This document shows positions 8,884 through 17,730 of a DNA stretch of 64,000 nucleotides, in pieces. This stretch comes from Leptospira_A sp046736045 (GTDB lineage Bacteria > Spirochaetota > Leptospiria > Leptospirales > Leptospiraceae): NCBI RefSeq assembly GCF_046736045.1, contig NZ_CP177134.1, positions 1,240,001 to 1,304,000 on the forward strand, given 5' to 3'. Position 1 is the first letter of the stretch; every line of letters begins with the position of its first letter. A model generated the notes under the pieces. That model did no database searches. It was not told the DNA's origin and was given only the letters and a program-made list of their open reading frames with translations. The translations under genes were made by a program, and so were the position numbers.

Positions 8884-9810
8884 TCAAATACCGCCAATCG
8901 CATTTTTTAGGATCGTGAGAATATCATGAAATAGAGTAGGAGAATCTATTTCATTTCCCATCATAATTGGACGAGGAACAAAGATAAATGCCAATGAGAT
9001 TAACATGAAATATCCTAAAAATTTCCGTATATGTGATAATCTTTCCTGCGAATCAGGAATAAAAGGATGTTCTACTTTTAATAAATAAAAAATTAAAAAT
9101 GACCAGATCAGCCATGTAAAATTCAAAAGCGCAAAAAGTACAAAACCCAGAAACAACCAATGAATCCAGTTTCGGTATCTTTCACCAAACAAAGCATAAA
9201 TGATATGGCCACCGTCCAATTGTCCGAACGGCAAAAGATTGATCGCAGTGATGAGCAGTCCCACCCAGCCTGCTTTGGCAAGTGGATGTATATTGATATC
9301 AAATAAATTCGTATCGTAAGGTCCGAGTATCCATTGGCCGGACCAATATGTGAACAGACTGTCTCCGAAAAATAAAAACTGTGACTTGTCCATCCCTCCC
9401 GAAATTGCGATCAGTTTTGAAAAATAAATTCCGACCGACCAGGCAATGATCGAAAGAAAAAAGCTCGCGATCGGACCACCGATTCCAATATCAAAAAGTT
9501 TTAATTTATCAGGAATACGTTCCTTGATCTGAATGACGGCACCCATAGTTCCGATCGGTCCCAAAGGAAAAGGAATGAAGTATGGTAAAGTTGCTTTGAC
9601 CCCGTAATACCTTGCCGGCAGATAATGCCCCATTTCATGGGAAAACAAAATAACGATCAGTCCGACAGAGTAGGGCCATTCCGATGCAAAAATCGTGATA
9701 TATGTCTCCCAATCGAAAGTGAAAAGACCAACAAACAGGAATTCACGATACGTGAGGCTTAGGAATGTTAGAATTAAAAGCGAAAGGTGTAATAAGTATT
9801 TTTGTTTCAA
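8884..9810 (-). CDS. Site-2 protease family (M50) intramembrane metalloprotease
   Basis: This 308-residue membrane protein has the zinc motif HEMGH in FSHEMGHYLPARYYG (about residues 58-62). The second zinc/aspartate motif LDGGH is near residue 200. Hydrophobic segments appear at residues 5-30, 40-60, 105-130, 175-195 and in the last third, as in M50 proteases. Family members cut substrates within the membrane, often anti-sigma factors. It lacks a visible PDZ domain, unlike RseP, so it belongs to the shorter PDZ-less M50 group. It appears to be the first gene of a three-gene minus-strand run with the propeller protein and a lipoprotein. Its natural substrate is unknown. Confidence 0.85.
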   Translation of the reverse strand: MKQKYLLHLSLLILTFLSLTYREFLFVGLFTFDWETYITIFASEWPYSVGLIVILFSHEMGHYLPARYYGVKATLPYFIPFPLGPIGTMGAVIQIKERIPDKLKLFDIGIGGPIASFFLSIIAWSVGIYFSKLIAISGGMDKSQFLFFGDSLFTYWSGQWILGPYDTNLFDINIHPLAKAGWVGLLITAINLLPFGQLDGGHIIYALFGERYRNWIHWLFLGFVLFALLNFTWLIWSFLIFYLLKVEHPFIPDSQERLSHIRKFLGYFMLISLAFIFVPRPIMMGNEIDSPTLFHDILTILKNAIGGI

Positions 9811-9900
9811 GGCAAGATCTGATTAATTTTGAAATTTGCTATTCTGAATGGTGTCTAAAAAATACTATGGAATCAATCCAATTTTACTATAAAAAAATTT

Positions 9901-11673
9901 ATGAATCAGTTTCTAACTAAGTTCAGTGTCAAACTCAAGATCTACGGAACCAATGCGATTTACCAATTACTCGTTCTTGTGATCACTGTTCTTGGTATCT
10001 ACGGATTAACAAAACTAGAACAAGAACTTTTATCTTTACAAAGCATCTATGAGGAATCTTTTGAAAAATCCGTAAAAATCGGATACAACCTGGCAAAAAT
10101 CAGAAATCTTACGGTTGTTGCCATTGATTCGGAAGATCTGAATGAGCTTTTATCCACCAACAAGGAAATAGACTCAACAATCAAAGACACACAACGTATG
10201 TTAGTTGAGATTGAACATTTTCTGAATCTAGCCGGTTATGAAAATCAAATCGAGTTCGGAGAAAGCATCAAAGCTCTTGAAGAAAACACAAAGATCCAGG
10301 CCGATTTTGAAAAATCACTGGCTTTGCTTTCTTCCTATCGCGAAAAAAAAGAAATCTATTTTAAAACAAGATCAAAATCCATTCTTCAGGAAACTTTTCT
10401 CATTCAGAAAAATCTAGTTCCTATCAACAAACAGCTCTTAGATAAAATCAGCAATTTCGATTCTCTTATGGCCGGTTTGATCAAAATCAGAAAAGGCCAA
10501 TTGGAATCTACTGCAAAGAATGTTAAGATCATACTCTTCGTAGGCTATATTCTCTCCTTTATCATTGTTGTGATTATTTCCTATTTTATGGGAAGAAGCA
10601 TCGCAACTCCTATCATCAAAGCGGAGTTAATTGCAAACAGATTTGCGGAAGGGGACTTAACCGCCGAAGAAAATTTTCATTCTAACGATGAAATTGGACG
10701 TTTGATCAATGCATTGAACCAAGCTTCCGTCAATTTGCGTGCACTAATCACACAGATTAACAAAACGTCAGATATGGTAGCATCATCTGCAGAAGAAATC
10801 TCCGCTACAGCCGGTTCCCTTGCGGAAGGATCAACCAACCAGGCTGCTTCTTTAGAAGAGACCTCTGCTGCCGTTTCGGAAATGACGGAATCCATCAACC
10901 AAGTTGCCAAAACGGCAAAGGATCAATCCGAAGAAACAAACTCCACCATTCGAGAGATGACTTCACTTTCGGAAGCAATCATTTCCGTTACCAACAAAGC
11001 AAAGTTAGTTAATGACGGCTCTCAGGCAGTTTTAAAGGAAGCGGAATCCGGAAAAACCAGAGTAGATGAAGCGGTTTTACGAATGGGTGCTATCGAAGAG
11101 AGCTCCAATCAGATCAAAGATATCATTACAGTTATCAATGAAATCGCGGATCAAACCAACTTACTCGCATTAAATGCTGCAATCGAAGCGGCACGTGCCG
11201 GTGATTCCGGAAGAGGGTTTGCAGTCGTAGCGGAAGAAATTTCAAAACTTGCCAGCAGATCTCAAAATGCTACCAAACAAATAGAAGATTTGATTATGGA
11301 TTCGATAGGAAAAGTCAATGATGGCAAATCTATCATCGAACTTTTGGTAGATGGATTCAAAAGAATTTTGGAAAGATCAAGAGAAGCTGCCATTTTAACG
11401 GAAGAGATATCTTATTCTACGATCACACAAAATGAACAAAGCCAGAAAGTGATGATATCCATAACCAATCTTACAAATTTGGCAAACTTTATTGCGGAAG
11501 CGACAAACGAGCAAGAAACCTCTTCTCATGAAATCGCGTCTGCAATCGAACAGGTAAATACAATTTCACAATCCAGTGCCGCATCAGCGGAAGAACTTGC
11601 CGGTTCCACTGTCAACTTAGCACAGTTATCCGAGCAATTGAACCATCTTATTTCCAACTTTAGGATTAAATAG
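9901..11673 (+). CDS. Methyl-accepting chemotaxis protein
   Basis: The product is 590 residues with standard receptor architecture. A first membrane segment is at about residues 18-38, followed by a helical periplasmic domain (about 40-205) and a second membrane segment at about 208-230. A HAMP domain (about 230-285) and a cytoplasmic signalling coiled coil follow. The highly conserved hairpin tip, IADQTNLLALNAAIEAARAG, lies at about residues 415-435 and binds CheA/CheW. Flanking Glu/Gln-rich heptads such as EETSAAVSEMTE are likely methylation sites. No C-terminal CheR-binding pentapeptide is seen. The ligand is unknown. The gene is followed after 5 bases by cysE, which may be cotranscribed by read-through only. 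Confidence 0.95.
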   Translation: MNQFLTKFSVKLKIYGTNAIYQLLVLVITVLGIYGLTKLEQELLSLQSIYEESFEKSVKIGYNLAKIRNLTVVAIDSEDLNELLSTNKEIDSTIKDTQRMLVEIEHFLNLAGYENQIEFGESIKALEENTKIQADFEKSLALLSSYREKKEIYFKTRSKSILQETFLIQKNLVPINKQLLDKISNFDSLMAGLIKIRKGQLESTAKNVKIILFVGYILSFIIVVIISYFMGRSIATPIIKAELIANRFAEGDLTAEENFHSNDEIGRLINALNQASVNLRALITQINKTSDMVASSAEEISATAGSLAEGSTNQAASLEETSAAVSEMTESINQVAKTAKDQSEETNSTIREMTSLSEAIISVTNKAKLVNDGSQAVLKEAESGKTRVDEAVLRMGAIEESSNQIKDIITVINEIADQTNLLALNAAIEAARAGDSGRGFAVVAEEISKLASRSQNATKQIEDLIMDSIGKVNDGKSIIELLVDGFKRILERSREAAILTEEISYSTITQNEQSQKVMISITNLTNLANFIAEATNEQETSSHEIASAIEQVNTISQSSAASAEELAGSTVNLAQLSEQLNHLISNFRIK

Positions 11674-11678
11674 ATCAG

Positions 11679-12404
11679 ATGTTTGAAAATATTCGCGTAA
11701 TAAGAAAATTTGACCCGGCTGCAAAATCTTATATAGAAATTATATTATGTTATCCGGGGCTTCATGCAATCTGGCTGCACAAAATATCCCATTTCCTTTA
11801 TAAAATCAAAATACCGTTATTTCCAAGAATGATAAATTATTTTTCACGATTTCTCACCGGAATTGATATTCACCCCGGCGCAAAAATCGCGAAAGGTGTA
11901 TTCATTGATCATGGAACGGGAGTTGTGATCGGAGAAACAGCAGAAGTAGGCACCGGCAGTCTGATCTTCCAGGGAGTGACTCTCGGAGGAACCGGAAAAG
12001 AATCCGGGAAAAGACATCCGACCATCGGCAAAAACGTAGTGATCGGAGCCGGAGCGAAAATTCTAGGAAATATTCTCATTGAAGACAATGTCCGCGTAGG
12101 AGCTGGTTCCGTTGTTATGCGAAATGTTCCAAGCGGGAGCACGGTAGTAGGTATCCCCGGCAAAGTAGTGAAATCAGGCACAGGAACGGATATCGTTGAA
12201 CAAATGTTAGAACACAATCAAATGCCGGATCCGATTGCCAAAGTATTCTCAGTATTACTTGAAAAATTGGAAAGTCAGCAGTTATTATTAAACCAATTGT
12301 CCGAAAAACAAAAGTTATTGGAAAAACAAAAACCCGAATCTTCCGAGACTTTGGAGGAAAATGAAAGGTTTATTCAGGAATTCATTCACGGAGATGGAAT
12401 CTAA
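11679..12404 (+). CDS. cysE: Serine O-acetyltransferase
   Basis: The product is 241 residues and transfers acetyl from acetyl-CoA to serine in the first step of cysteine synthesis. Left-handed beta-helix hexapeptide repeats run from about residue 62 to 170. They include HPGAKI, the catalytic-region IDHGTGVVIGETAEVG, and GGTGKESGKRHPTIG, all characteristic of CysE. The N-terminal helical domain is short, as in bacterial SAT of the EpsC/B. subtilis type. A helical Gln/Lys/Glu-rich tail (about 195-241) extends beyond the repeats; in other SATs the C-terminal tail binds O-acetylserine sulfhydrylase, but this tail lacks the typical ending Ile after long divergence (it ends GDGI, so a terminal Ile is in fact present). 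The 3' end overlaps the convergent SHOCT gene by 4 bases. Confidence 0.92.
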   Translation: MFENIRVIRKFDPAAKSYIEIILCYPGLHAIWLHKISHFLYKIKIPLFPRMINYFSRFLTGIDIHPGAKIAKGVFIDHGTGVVIGETAEVGTGSLIFQGVTLGGTGKESGKRHPTIGKNVVIGAGAKILGNILIEDNVRVGAGSVVMRNVPSGSTVVGIPGKVVKSGTGTDIVEQMLEHNQMPDPIAKVFSVLLEKLESQQLLLNQLSEKQKLLEKQKPESSETLEENERFIQEFIHGDGI

Positions 12405-13240
12405 AGTTCTTCCAATAGTTGCTTTTTCTTCTCCTGATATTCTTCTTCGGTAATCAGTTTTTTCTTTTTCAAATCATCCAATATTTTGATTCGATCGGGA
12501 ACGGATTGCCAATCTGATTTTTTAGAAATAATCTCCTCTTCATCAGGCACCCGCAACAAAGCAGGTTTAGGAAGCAGTTCATTGTCTTTATAAACAATAA
12601 CTCTTCCATAAACCAGAATTTTATTCGGTGTTTTTTCCATATAAAAACTCATAGGTGTTTCTCTGTTTTTAATCCGTAAGTCCTGTTTGGTGGAAGCCTT
12701 TACCTTTTCCAAAGAATAAATACTCCAATCATCAAATTTATATTGAGTGGCAAAAGTTATATTTTGCCGTAGATCAGGCACAATCACCACTTCTCCGTTC
12801 GTAGTCTTGATATAAAGAATGCTTGTTCGCAAAATTTTTGTTAAAGGGGAGAGCGGGTCGTCTTTTTTAACAAGAATCAGGTACGCAACGGAAGGAGTTT
12901 TCCGAATAGATTCTGCTAACATTTCATCCAATTCGGATAATGTTTTCAATTCCAACAATGAATTCCAATCTTCGCTGGAAAGTATACTCAAACGATAATC
13001 AATTCTCTTTAAAATCGGAGAGATCTCCGTTGGCTCAATAAAAGTTGAACTCAATGAATATATGTTATTCGGTAAAATGGAAGAGAGTGCATCTTTTGAA
13101 ACGGAAAAAATCGCAATGTCTTCCGATGCATTGATCAGCATCAAATGCTCTTTTCTAATTTCAGTAGTTTGGCACGACTGATTAACAAAAAAGAGACTCA
13201 GTTGAAAAATCAAAAATAAACTTGCAGAAGCAAATCTCAT
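12401..13240 (-). CDS. Predicted lipoprotein with C-terminal SHOCT domain
   Basis: The product is 279 residues from ATG 13240. An upstream ATG at 13267 would add MRTQRKDLP before an otherwise standard signal peptide, and it would overlap the divergent gene at 13258. The signal ends in a Cys (FFVNQSC, about residue 23), suggesting lipidation. The last 30 residues (IKILDDLKKKKLITEEEYQEK) form a SHOCT module, a short helical motif common at protein ends that mediates oligomerisation. The middle is unrecognised and holds several predicted beta strands. Function unknown. The 3' end overlaps cysE by 4 bases. Confidence 0.72.
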   Translation of the reverse strand: MRFASASLFLIFQLSLFFVNQSCQTTEIRKEHLMLINASEDIAIFSVSKDALSSILPNNIYSLSSTFIEPTEISPILKRIDYRLSILSSEDWNSLLELKTLSELDEMLAESIRKTPSVAYLILVKKDDPLSPLTKILRTSILYIKTTNGEVVIVPDLRQNITFATQYKFDDWSIYSLEKVKASTKQDLRIKNRETPMSFYMEKTPNKILVYGRVIVYKDNELLPKPALLRVPDEEEIISKKSDWQSVPDRIKILDDLKKKKLITEEEYQEKKKQLLEEL

Positions 13241-13257
13241 AGGTAAATCTTTTCTTT

Positions 13258-13764
13258 GTGTTCGCAAAACTCAGAGTACTTTTTTATTTTCTTTGGATAT
13301 TTTTCATCTATCCATTGTCAATTCATGCGAATACCATTCCCAATTTTCAAATGACCGATCAATATGGAAAACATTATAACAATATCACCATCAAAGGAAA
13401 ACCTTCCGTATTTTTGGGCTGTGAAATCAAAGATGTCGAGCTCTGCCGCAAAGTAGGACGCAAAATCTACTGGAAGATGCAAAATCTACTTTGGAAAGAT
13501 GCGGATAAAATTATATTCTTATCCTATCTCAATCTGAAAGAAACAAACCAACTTGTTGAAAAATATATCGAAGAGTCAAAATCAAAACAATTTGAGGCAG
13601 TGCTTCTGGACAGAAAGGGAGAATTAATTCATGGTTTGGAAAGTGAGAAAGCTTTTTTACGAATTTTTGATAGGAAAGGAAAAGAAATTCATAGAGAATA
13701 TCTGGAAACTGCGAATGATGAAAAAGTCAAAGAGTTATATGCCATCCTTAAAAACATTTTATAG
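13258..13764 (+). CDS. Exported redoxin/thioredoxin-fold-like protein lacking CxxC
   Basis: The product is 168 residues, starting at GTG 13258. It has a signal peptide (LFYFLWIFFIYPLSIHA, cut near residue 24). The mature start IPNFQMTDQYGKHY and the following GKPSVFLGC strand resemble the opening of AhpC/TSA or SCO-type redoxins. The canonical CxxC or CxxxC is absent: the two cysteines are in GCEIKDVELC, nine residues apart. It is thus more likely a degenerate or non-disulfide member. The end overlaps the start of the downstream lipoprotein gene by 26 bases, which indicates translational coupling. The first codons also overlap the extended start of the divergent SHOCT gene. Confidence 0.6.
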   Translation: MFAKLRVLFYFLWIFFIYPLSIHANTIPNFQMTDQYGKHYNNITIKGKPSVFLGCEIKDVELCRKVGRKIYWKMQNLLWKDADKIIFLSYLNLKETNQLVEKYIEESKSKQFEAVLLDRKGELIHGLESEKAFLRIFDRKGKEIHREYLETANDEKVKELYAILKNIL

Positions 13765-14968
13765 TCGAATTTTATTATTCTCTCTTCTGTTCATTTCTAT
13801 ATCATTTTGTAAAAAACCAAACGACGCTCAGTATCAATTTTGGAAAAATTACGATTCTCTGCAAAGAGCTATCAAATCATCTACAACCAATGAAACTTAT
13901 CTAACTGCGCAGTTCGGAGGATTTTCACAAGCGAAAGAGAAAGATCTAAAAAAAACGGATTCAGGAGTCTTTTATCTGGAGTTAGGTGGCAAACTTTCAG
14001 ATTCAGGCAAATGGGCTATTGATTGGTATCCGGAAGTCACTACCGGTTTGGATTATTTCGCAAAAGTGGAATACACTCCCAAACTCTGGGGACAAAAAGA
14101 AATTTATACAGTTCAAAGATCGCAGCTTTCTCATTGGAACGGATTTTTACCCAGAGACTTTTTTCTTTGGTTGAATGAATTTGTTTTTATAGCGAATGAC
14201 GAACCTTCTTATCAAAATTTAAAGAAAACATCATCCAACTTACAATTCTTATGCGAATCAATGCAATGCCATATATATGACGAAGCTGACTGGGTAGTTT
14301 TGGAATTTATTTTAAATGAAGACACCGAAAAAAAATTCCCTGGTTTTTATCATCGAACTGGCAGCAGATTGGAAAAAACGAAATTAACTTTGGAGATTTG
14401 GGACAAGGTACATCCGGAAGATCGCATTCATTTTTCCAATCAAGGTAAAACTCTTCAATTCCGCCTACCTTCGCATCCCAGAAAGCAGTTTTTCCAAAAG
14501 CCTACCGAGATACATTTTTTAGCGGATATTGAAATCCGTTCTTATGGAATTACCGCCAAAATTCAAGATTTGGAATACAACCTCCAATACCAAAGCCTTC
14601 CGAATGAAGATCATTTGAAGGGCAAATTTTTGAAAGTCGGCAAAAAGGAAATCACAGGCAACCTGCTCTACATTATTCCGACAGGCTTTCTTGATTTTTT
14701 CATTCCCGGAAATATAAACGAATATTTTTCCGATATGATGACACTACTTGTAAATGGCACACAAGGAAAAGGCGGTTCTCAATTGGAGGCGGTCTACCAA
14801 CGAAAGGGAAACATTCAAACCAATAAGATCACCACCTATAGCGAAATTATGCGAAAGAAATTTTCCTTATTTGGAAACGACAATTCCCAAGATGCCGCGC
14901 AAGACTTTGATTTTTACGCTTCTTGGGAAGCAGCTATGTTAAAGGATTTGAAAGGATCAGCCAACTAG
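13739..14968 (+). CDS. Large predicted lipoprotein of unknown function
   Basis: The product is 409 residues from ATG 13739. The frame is open further upstream to 13631, but only this start gives a signal peptide directly (MPSLKTFYSRILLFSLLF..., lipobox ISISFC, near residue 24). The start lies inside the redoxin-like gene, so translation is probably coupled. The mature part is beta-rich with many aromatic residues and no family I can name. A lipid-anchored envelope protein is likely. The gene converges on trpG with a 12-base 3' overlap. Confidence 0.65.
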   Translation: MPSLKTFYSRILLFSLLFISISFCKKPNDAQYQFWKNYDSLQRAIKSSTTNETYLTAQFGGFSQAKEKDLKKTDSGVFYLELGGKLSDSGKWAIDWYPEVTTGLDYFAKVEYTPKLWGQKEIYTVQRSQLSHWNGFLPRDFFLWLNEFVFIANDEPSYQNLKKTSSNLQFLCESMQCHIYDEADWVVLEFILNEDTEKKFPGFYHRTGSRLEKTKLTLEIWDKVHPEDRIHFSNQGKTLQFRLPSHPRKQFFQKPTEIHFLADIEIRSYGITAKIQDLEYNLQYQSLPNEDHLKGKFLKVGKKEITGNLLYIIPTGFLDFFIPGNINEYFSDMMTLLVNGTQGKGGSQLEAVYQRKGNIQTNKITTYSEIMRKKFSLFGNDNSQDAAQDFDFYASWEAAMLKDLKGSAN

Positions 14969-15562
14969 AAAGTTTTTCAAAAGAAGTTTTCCCTCTTCCG
15001 AACCAAAAGATTCGGGATGAAACTGAACTCCTTCTATTTTTAAGCTTCTATGCCGCAAACCCATAATTTCACCTTTATTGTCTGCGCTCGCCACTCTGGC
15101 CGTGACTTCCAGTTCTTTAGGCAAACTCGATTCTTCTGCCACCAAAGAATGATAACGCATAATTTCGATATTTTGTGTTAGGTTTTTAAAAACACCTTTT
15201 CCGTCATGTTCGATCGGAGAAAGTTTACCATGCATTGCGATTTTTGCCCGAACAACCTCACCACCAAAAGTAGTAGCCATTCCCTGCATCCCCAGACAAA
15301 TTCCCAAGATGGAAGTTTTATCACCTAAGCTTAGTAAGATGTCACTGGAGATTCCAAAATACGCTTTGTCTGCAGGATGGCCGGGACCCGGAGAAATGAT
15401 GATGCGATCATATTTAAGGGATTCGATTTCTTTGAATTCTTTTTCATCGTTGCGAAATACATCCAATTGGAATGGATCACCTATTTCTTCCAAAATTTCT
15501 CCCACCAATTGATATAGATTGAATGTAAAAGAATCGTAATTGTCTAAGATCAAAACTTTCAT
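14957..15562 (-). CDS. trpG: Anthranilate synthase component II (glutamine amidotransferase)
   Basis: This 201-residue class I glutamine amidotransferase supplies ammonia from glutamine to the chorismate-using partner. The N-terminal ILDNYDSFTFNL, the oxyanion segment ISPGPGHP, the nucleophile Cys in GICLGMQG (about residue 91), and the His-Glu pair in GVQFHPES (about residue 178) are all present. It starts directly after the stop of the component I gene. Component II can also serve 4-amino-4-deoxychorismate synthesis (PabA), and many bacteria use one protein for both. The partner's features favour tryptophan synthesis. Confidence 0.85.
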   Translation of the reverse strand: MKVLILDNYDSFTFNLYQLVGEILEEIGDPFQLDVFRNDEKEFKEIESLKYDRIIISPGPGHPADKAYFGISSDILLSLGDKTSILGICLGMQGMATTFGGEVVRAKIAMHGKLSPIEHDGKGVFKNLTQNIEIMRYHSLVAEESSLPKELEVTARVASADNKGEIMGLRHRSLKIEGVQFHPESFGSEEGKLLLKNFLVG

Positions 15563-16948
15563 CTACTTACCTTCCTCTAAATGATCTTGTAATGCGCGTT
15601 TAACGGATGCCATTTTATTTATGATTTCCTGATATTCTCCTTCTGCAAAAGAATCGTAAACAATTCCTCCCGATGCACGGGCAAATCCGCGATCTTCGCA
15701 TACAAAAAAACTACGAATTGGAATTGCAAACGTACAATCTCCATTAAACCCGAAGGAACCGACCGCGCCACCATAAGGGCCTCTTGCACTTTTTTCAATT
15801 CTCTCAATGATCTTCATCGATTCAATCTTAGGTGCTCCGGATAAAGTCCCTGCCGGAAAGGAAGCGGCAAGCCCGGAAAACATGTCTTCTTTCGCTTTCA
15901 AAATCCCGACAACTTCACTTGAAATATGTTGTACATGGCTGAATCTTTTGATATCAAAACGACGTCTGACTTTTACAGTTCCGAATTTTGCAACACGACC
16001 TACATCATTTCTATGCAAATCAATCAACATATTGTGTTCAGCTATTTCTTTAGGATCGGTCAAAAGTTTACGAGCGAGATCAATGTCTTCCTCAGAGTTC
16101 GCACCTCGTTTGGTAGTTCCCGCCAAAGGAAAAGATTCCATCTCTCCCTGTCTCAATCTGAAAAGCAACTCGGGACTGGCACCAAGTATAACTCTTTTTT
16201 TAAATTTCACATAATACATATGAGGTGAAGGATTGATTTTTCTTAACGTTTCATAAATTGCCAGAGGGTTTCCATCCACTTTGAACTTTTCTTCAAAACC
16301 GATCTGACATTGAAATGTATTTCCCGCTCGGACTTCCTCCAATGTTTCTTCTACCATTTCTTTGTGAGTGTCTTTGGAAAAAAAAGAGCCTTCCGCTTTT
16401 ACCGACACTTTCGGTTTTAATAAATCCTTTTCCGATTTAATCCGACCCAAGAGAGCAATGATTTCTTTAGAGCGATCCTTGCCATTATTGAAATAAATCA
16501 ACTCACCTGTAAATTTATCATAAATCAAACCATCCAAATACATTCCGAATTCCATTGCAGGAAAATCGGGATGTGGCTCGATTTTAAGTTTGGGTTCCAG
16601 AAATTGCATGGAATTATAACTTAAATAACCTACAAGCCCACCCGCATAACTTATGCTTAGTGAATTATAATTTGTCAATTCACGAAGAGAATAATAAGGA
16701 TTCGTTACTTTATAATCTTTGCCATCTATATTCAGGTTACCCGGAGTTCCGATGATTGTATGTTCGGGATCAAAACCTATAACCGAATAACGGGAGTCAT
16801 ACTGATTGTCACCAGCCGACTCTAGTAAAAAACAGGTATCATAAGCTTTTTCAAAAAAACGAAATAATTCCCAAAACTCAATTCCCGATGGCAATTCTAG
16901 ATTTATATATTTTGGTTTTTTAGGAATTTCAATTTTAGGAAGACTCAT
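15563..16948 (-). CDS. trpE: Anthranilate synthase component I
   Basis: The product is 461 residues and converts chorismate to anthranilate with ammonia from TrpG. The N-terminal LLESAGDN...RYSVIG motif is the LLES region that binds inhibitory tryptophan in TrpE. The chorismate-binding domain has SPELLFR, FPLAGTTKRG, HNMLIDLHRNDVGRV, FPAGTLSGAPK and GGAVGSFGF. The Ala in PLAGT matches TrpE, whereas aminodeoxychorismate synthase PabB usually has Lys there. This favours TrpE over PabB. The upstream AAAGGTG is a good ribosome site at a proper distance from ATG 16948. No leader peptide or attenuator is apparent. trpE and trpG stop/start abut exactly. Confidence 0.85.
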   Translation of the reverse strand: MSLPKIEIPKKPKYINLELPSGIEFWELFRFFEKAYDTCFLLESAGDNQYDSRYSVIGFDPEHTIIGTPGNLNIDGKDYKVTNPYYSLRELTNYNSLSISYAGGLVGYLSYNSMQFLEPKLKIEPHPDFPAMEFGMYLDGLIYDKFTGELIYFNNGKDRSKEIIALLGRIKSEKDLLKPKVSVKAEGSFFSKDTHKEMVEETLEEVRAGNTFQCQIGFEEKFKVDGNPLAIYETLRKINPSPHMYYVKFKKRVILGASPELLFRLRQGEMESFPLAGTTKRGANSEEDIDLARKLLTDPKEIAEHNMLIDLHRNDVGRVAKFGTVKVRRRFDIKRFSHVQHISSEVVGILKAKEDMFSGLAASFPAGTLSGAPKIESMKIIERIEKSARGPYGGAVGSFGFNGDCTFAIPIRSFFVCEDRGFARASGGIVYDSFAEGEYQEIINKMASVKRALQDHLEEGK

Positions 16949-17000
16949 TTGACACCTTTACTTGATTGCAATACCAAGATTCTAAATTCATTTGTTTCTG

Positions 17001-17036
17001 AAATAAAAAAGGCAGGCTTGCTTTCGCTTACCTGCC
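17001..17036 (-). terminator. Rho-independent terminator after sodB
   Basis: Read on the minus strand, GGCAGG (17036-17031) pairs with CCTGCC (17016-17011) around an inner GC-GAAA-GC loop, followed by TTTTTTATTT. It starts 27 bases after the sodB stop codon and separates sodB from trpE. Confidence 0.85.
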
Positions 17037-17063
17037 CTTTGTTCTGCAAATTCCTGCGAATGC

Positions 17064-17639
17064 TTATTTGAAGTTTTGGTTTGCGAACTCCCAGTTCACT
17101 AAATTCCAGAAAGCTTCCAAATACTTTGGACGTGCATTTCTAAAATCAATATAATAAGCATGTTCCCAAACATCTACTGTGATCAAAGATTGGATTCCAT
17201 CTTTCAAAGGTGACCCTGCGTTGCTCGTATTTACGATCTCTACGGAATCTCCTTTTTTCACAAGCCATGTCCAACCGGAACCGAAATTGGTTACTGCAGA
17301 TTGAGTGAATTTTTCTTTGAAAGCATCAAAAGATCCGAATGCTTTATTGATTGCATCCCCTACTGCTCCTGTAGCCGGGCCGCCGCCCTTTGGAGAAAGA
17401 GAATGCCAATAAAAAGTGTGATTCCAAATTTGTGCTGCGTTGTTAAAGATTCCTGCACTTGATTTTTTCACGATGTCTTCGAGAGAAGAATTTTCAAACT
17501 CTGTTCCTTTGATCAAATTGTTTAAATTTGTAACATAAGTTTGGTGGTGTTTCCCGTAATGAAAATCCAAAGTTTCAGGGGAAATGTGGGGTAAAAGTGC
17601 ATCCTTTGCGTAAGGTAGTTCGGGAAGTTTATGTTCCAT
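17064..17639 (-). CDS. sodB: Iron superoxide dismutase
   Basis: This 191-residue protein of the Fe/Mn superoxide dismutase family converts superoxide to peroxide and oxygen. Metal-binding motifs are FHYGKHHQTYV (His near residue 27), AAQIWNHTFYWHSL (His about 74) and DVWEHAYYIDFRNARP (Asp and His near 157-161). The Gln in AAQIWNH is the iron-type second-sphere residue, and the overall sequence is close to E. coli SodB. There is no signal peptide, so it is cytoplasmic. ATG 17639 follows an AGGAG site. The gene is monocistronic, with a terminator downstream and a PerR-like operator upstream. Confidence 0.95.
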   Translation of the reverse strand: MEHKLPELPYAKDALLPHISPETLDFHYGKHHQTYVTNLNNLIKGTEFENSSLEDIVKKSSAGIFNNAAQIWNHTFYWHSLSPKGGGPATGAVGDAINKAFGSFDAFKEKFTQSAVTNFGSGWTWLVKKGDSVEIVNTSNAGSPLKDGIQSLITVDVWEHAYYIDFRNARPKYLEAFWNLVNWEFANQNFK

Positions 17640-17684
17640 TGGAAGTCTCCTAGATGGTAAAGTGTATCTCTATTTTCTATAAAA

Positions 17685-17724
17685 TTAATATTAGAATGAT
17701 TCTAGTAAACTAATAATCATTCTA
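17685..17724 (-). promoter_or_regulatory. sodB promoter with PerR/Fur-type operator
   Basis: The palindrome TTAGAATGATTCTAG (17691-17705) fits the 7-1-7 pattern of PerR/Fur-family boxes; AGAAT-n-ATTCT is its core. A 10-base arm TAGAATGATT (17692-17701) is repeated in inverted form as AATCATTCTA (17715-17724). On the minus strand a possible -35 TTATTA and -10 TAATAT, 17 bases apart, lie across these repeats. Peroxide- or iron-responsive control of sodB is therefore inferred; the regulator gene is not in the window. Confidence 0.6.
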
Positions 17725-17730
17725 TTTTGA

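Noticed and set aside
11190..11205. Palindromic GGCACGTGCC, a CACGTG core like parS
   Set aside because: Lacks the TTTCAC/GTGAAA arms; it encodes the conserved chemotaxis receptor tip.
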